Shown piece by piece: positions 33,489 through 33,878 of a stretch of 33,878 bases of DNA (position 1 is its first letter; each line of letters opens with the position of its first letter). The stretch covers positions 1 to 33,878 of the forward strand of contig NZ_BDMN01000129.1 in assembly GCF_002189065.1 (NCBI RefSeq), given 5' to 3'. A program made the position numbers and the translations under genes. The notes beneath the pieces were generated by a model that was given only the letters and a program-made list of their open reading frames with translations, was not told the DNA's origin and made no database searches. The stretch comes from Bathymodiolus platifrons methanotrophic gill symbiont (GTDB lineage Bacteria > Pseudomonadota > Gammaproteobacteria > Methylococcales > Methylomonadaceae).

Positions 33489-33878
33489 ATGACACCATCG
33501 ATAGAGCTTCAATTCAACCATTATTATACCCAGCACTGTAAGCATTTAAAGCTTCAAGGCCTGCAACCCAAAACCATTGATGCCTATTCGCGTGCTATTC
33601 GTCGTATCGGCGAGCATTTTCAGGGACATCTGGATAACTTATCGCAAGAGCAACTGGTGGATTATTTTTATGATCTTTTAAACCGTCTTTCCTGGAGTGC
33701 GGTGAAATTAGATCTCTATGGGCTAAAGTTTTTCTATACGCATGTACTCCATAAATCATGGGTTGATGTGCCGATGGTTAAACCACCTCGCTGTACGCGT
33801 ATTCCCGATATTGTGACGGTGGCGGAAGCACCGCAGTTGTTTATGTCGACACGCGTACTGAGTTACCGGGTATTCTAC
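33489..33878 (+). CDS. tyrosine recombinase/integrase, N-terminal part
   Basis: 130 codons, open at the window edge. LQGLQPKTIDAYSRAIRRIG and the LSWSAVKLDLYGLKFFYTHV segment form the SAM-like core-binding domain of phage-type integrases; the catalytic R-H-R-Y domain would follow. The sequence resembles integrases that precede IS91-family transposases in some gammaproteobacterial elements, an assignment made from memory of the family. The ATG at 33489 starts 7 bp after the inverted repeat. It is presumably intact. Confidence 0.8.
   Translation, partial: MTPSIELQFNHYYTQHCKHLKLQGLQPKTIDAYSRAIRRIGEHFQGHLDNLSQEQLVDYFYDLLNRLSWSAVKLDLYGLKFFYTHVLHKSWVDVPMVKPPRCTRIPDIVTVAEAPQLFMSTRVLSYRVFY

Overview
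The window looks like a draft-quality piece of a gammaproteobacterial methylotroph, most likely a methanotroph of the order Methylococcales. The support is a formaldehyde-activating enzyme gene (fae), a quinoprotein-relay cluster (periplasmic zinc metallohydrolase plus SoxYZ-like carrier) with a MoxY-like sensor kinase, AT-rich coding sequence, and gammaproteobacterial housekeeping genes (rpsT, murJ, ygfZ, aas, hspQ). No rRNA, tRNA or CRISPR array was seen. The genus is an inference.

Layout. 1-5429: broken esterase and DsbA-DUF1289 gene (minus), mazEF, a SulP anion transporter, an MNT/HEPN toxin pair whose toxin has an amber stop, a strong bidirectional terminator, and fae. 5507-10108: radical SAM enzyme, Gfo/Idh/MocA oxidoreductase, rpsT, murJ and msrB, a mostly ordinary core interspersed with REP-like hairpins. 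10105-11003: an M18 aminopeptidase gene cut off by debris (ISAzo13-type end, 301-bp repeat copy, 203-bp MITE). 11025-15201: ygfZ, ctaA and an Aas-type fusion. 15321-16203: lipoprotein gene truncated by an ISAzo13-type remnant. 16402-18302: mercury-type cluster merR-merT-merP-metallochaperone-GDCCVxC with no merA. 19027-20663: sigma-54 activator overlapping a TauE/SafE-like membrane protein. 21664-24663: CoA-disulfide-reductase/rhodanese gene split by a complete ISAzo13-family IS. 24695-25437: RAYT transposase between REP hairpins. 25512-30702: duplicated and shattered metallo-beta-lactamase gene, then sensor kinase, response regulator and SoxYZ-like carrier. 30929-33878: small secreted protein, hspQ, wecC remnant and an integrase running off the end.

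The most interesting material is the repeat ecology. A 301-bp non-coding element occurs in three apparently identical copies plus one copy with an 11-bp deletion, with two diverged relatives; one relative sits back-to-back with an intact copy inside a broken gene. A separate ~204-bp MITE has three copies, two with clear 8-bp target duplications. In two places a small element lies between long perfect direct duplications of its target (51 bp and 409 bp). REP-like hairpins accompany a RAYT transposase. Many genes also carry single-base indels, mostly in homopolymers, which may be sequencing error rather than real decay; at least two lesions (hepT amber, metallohydrolase TGA) are substitutions.
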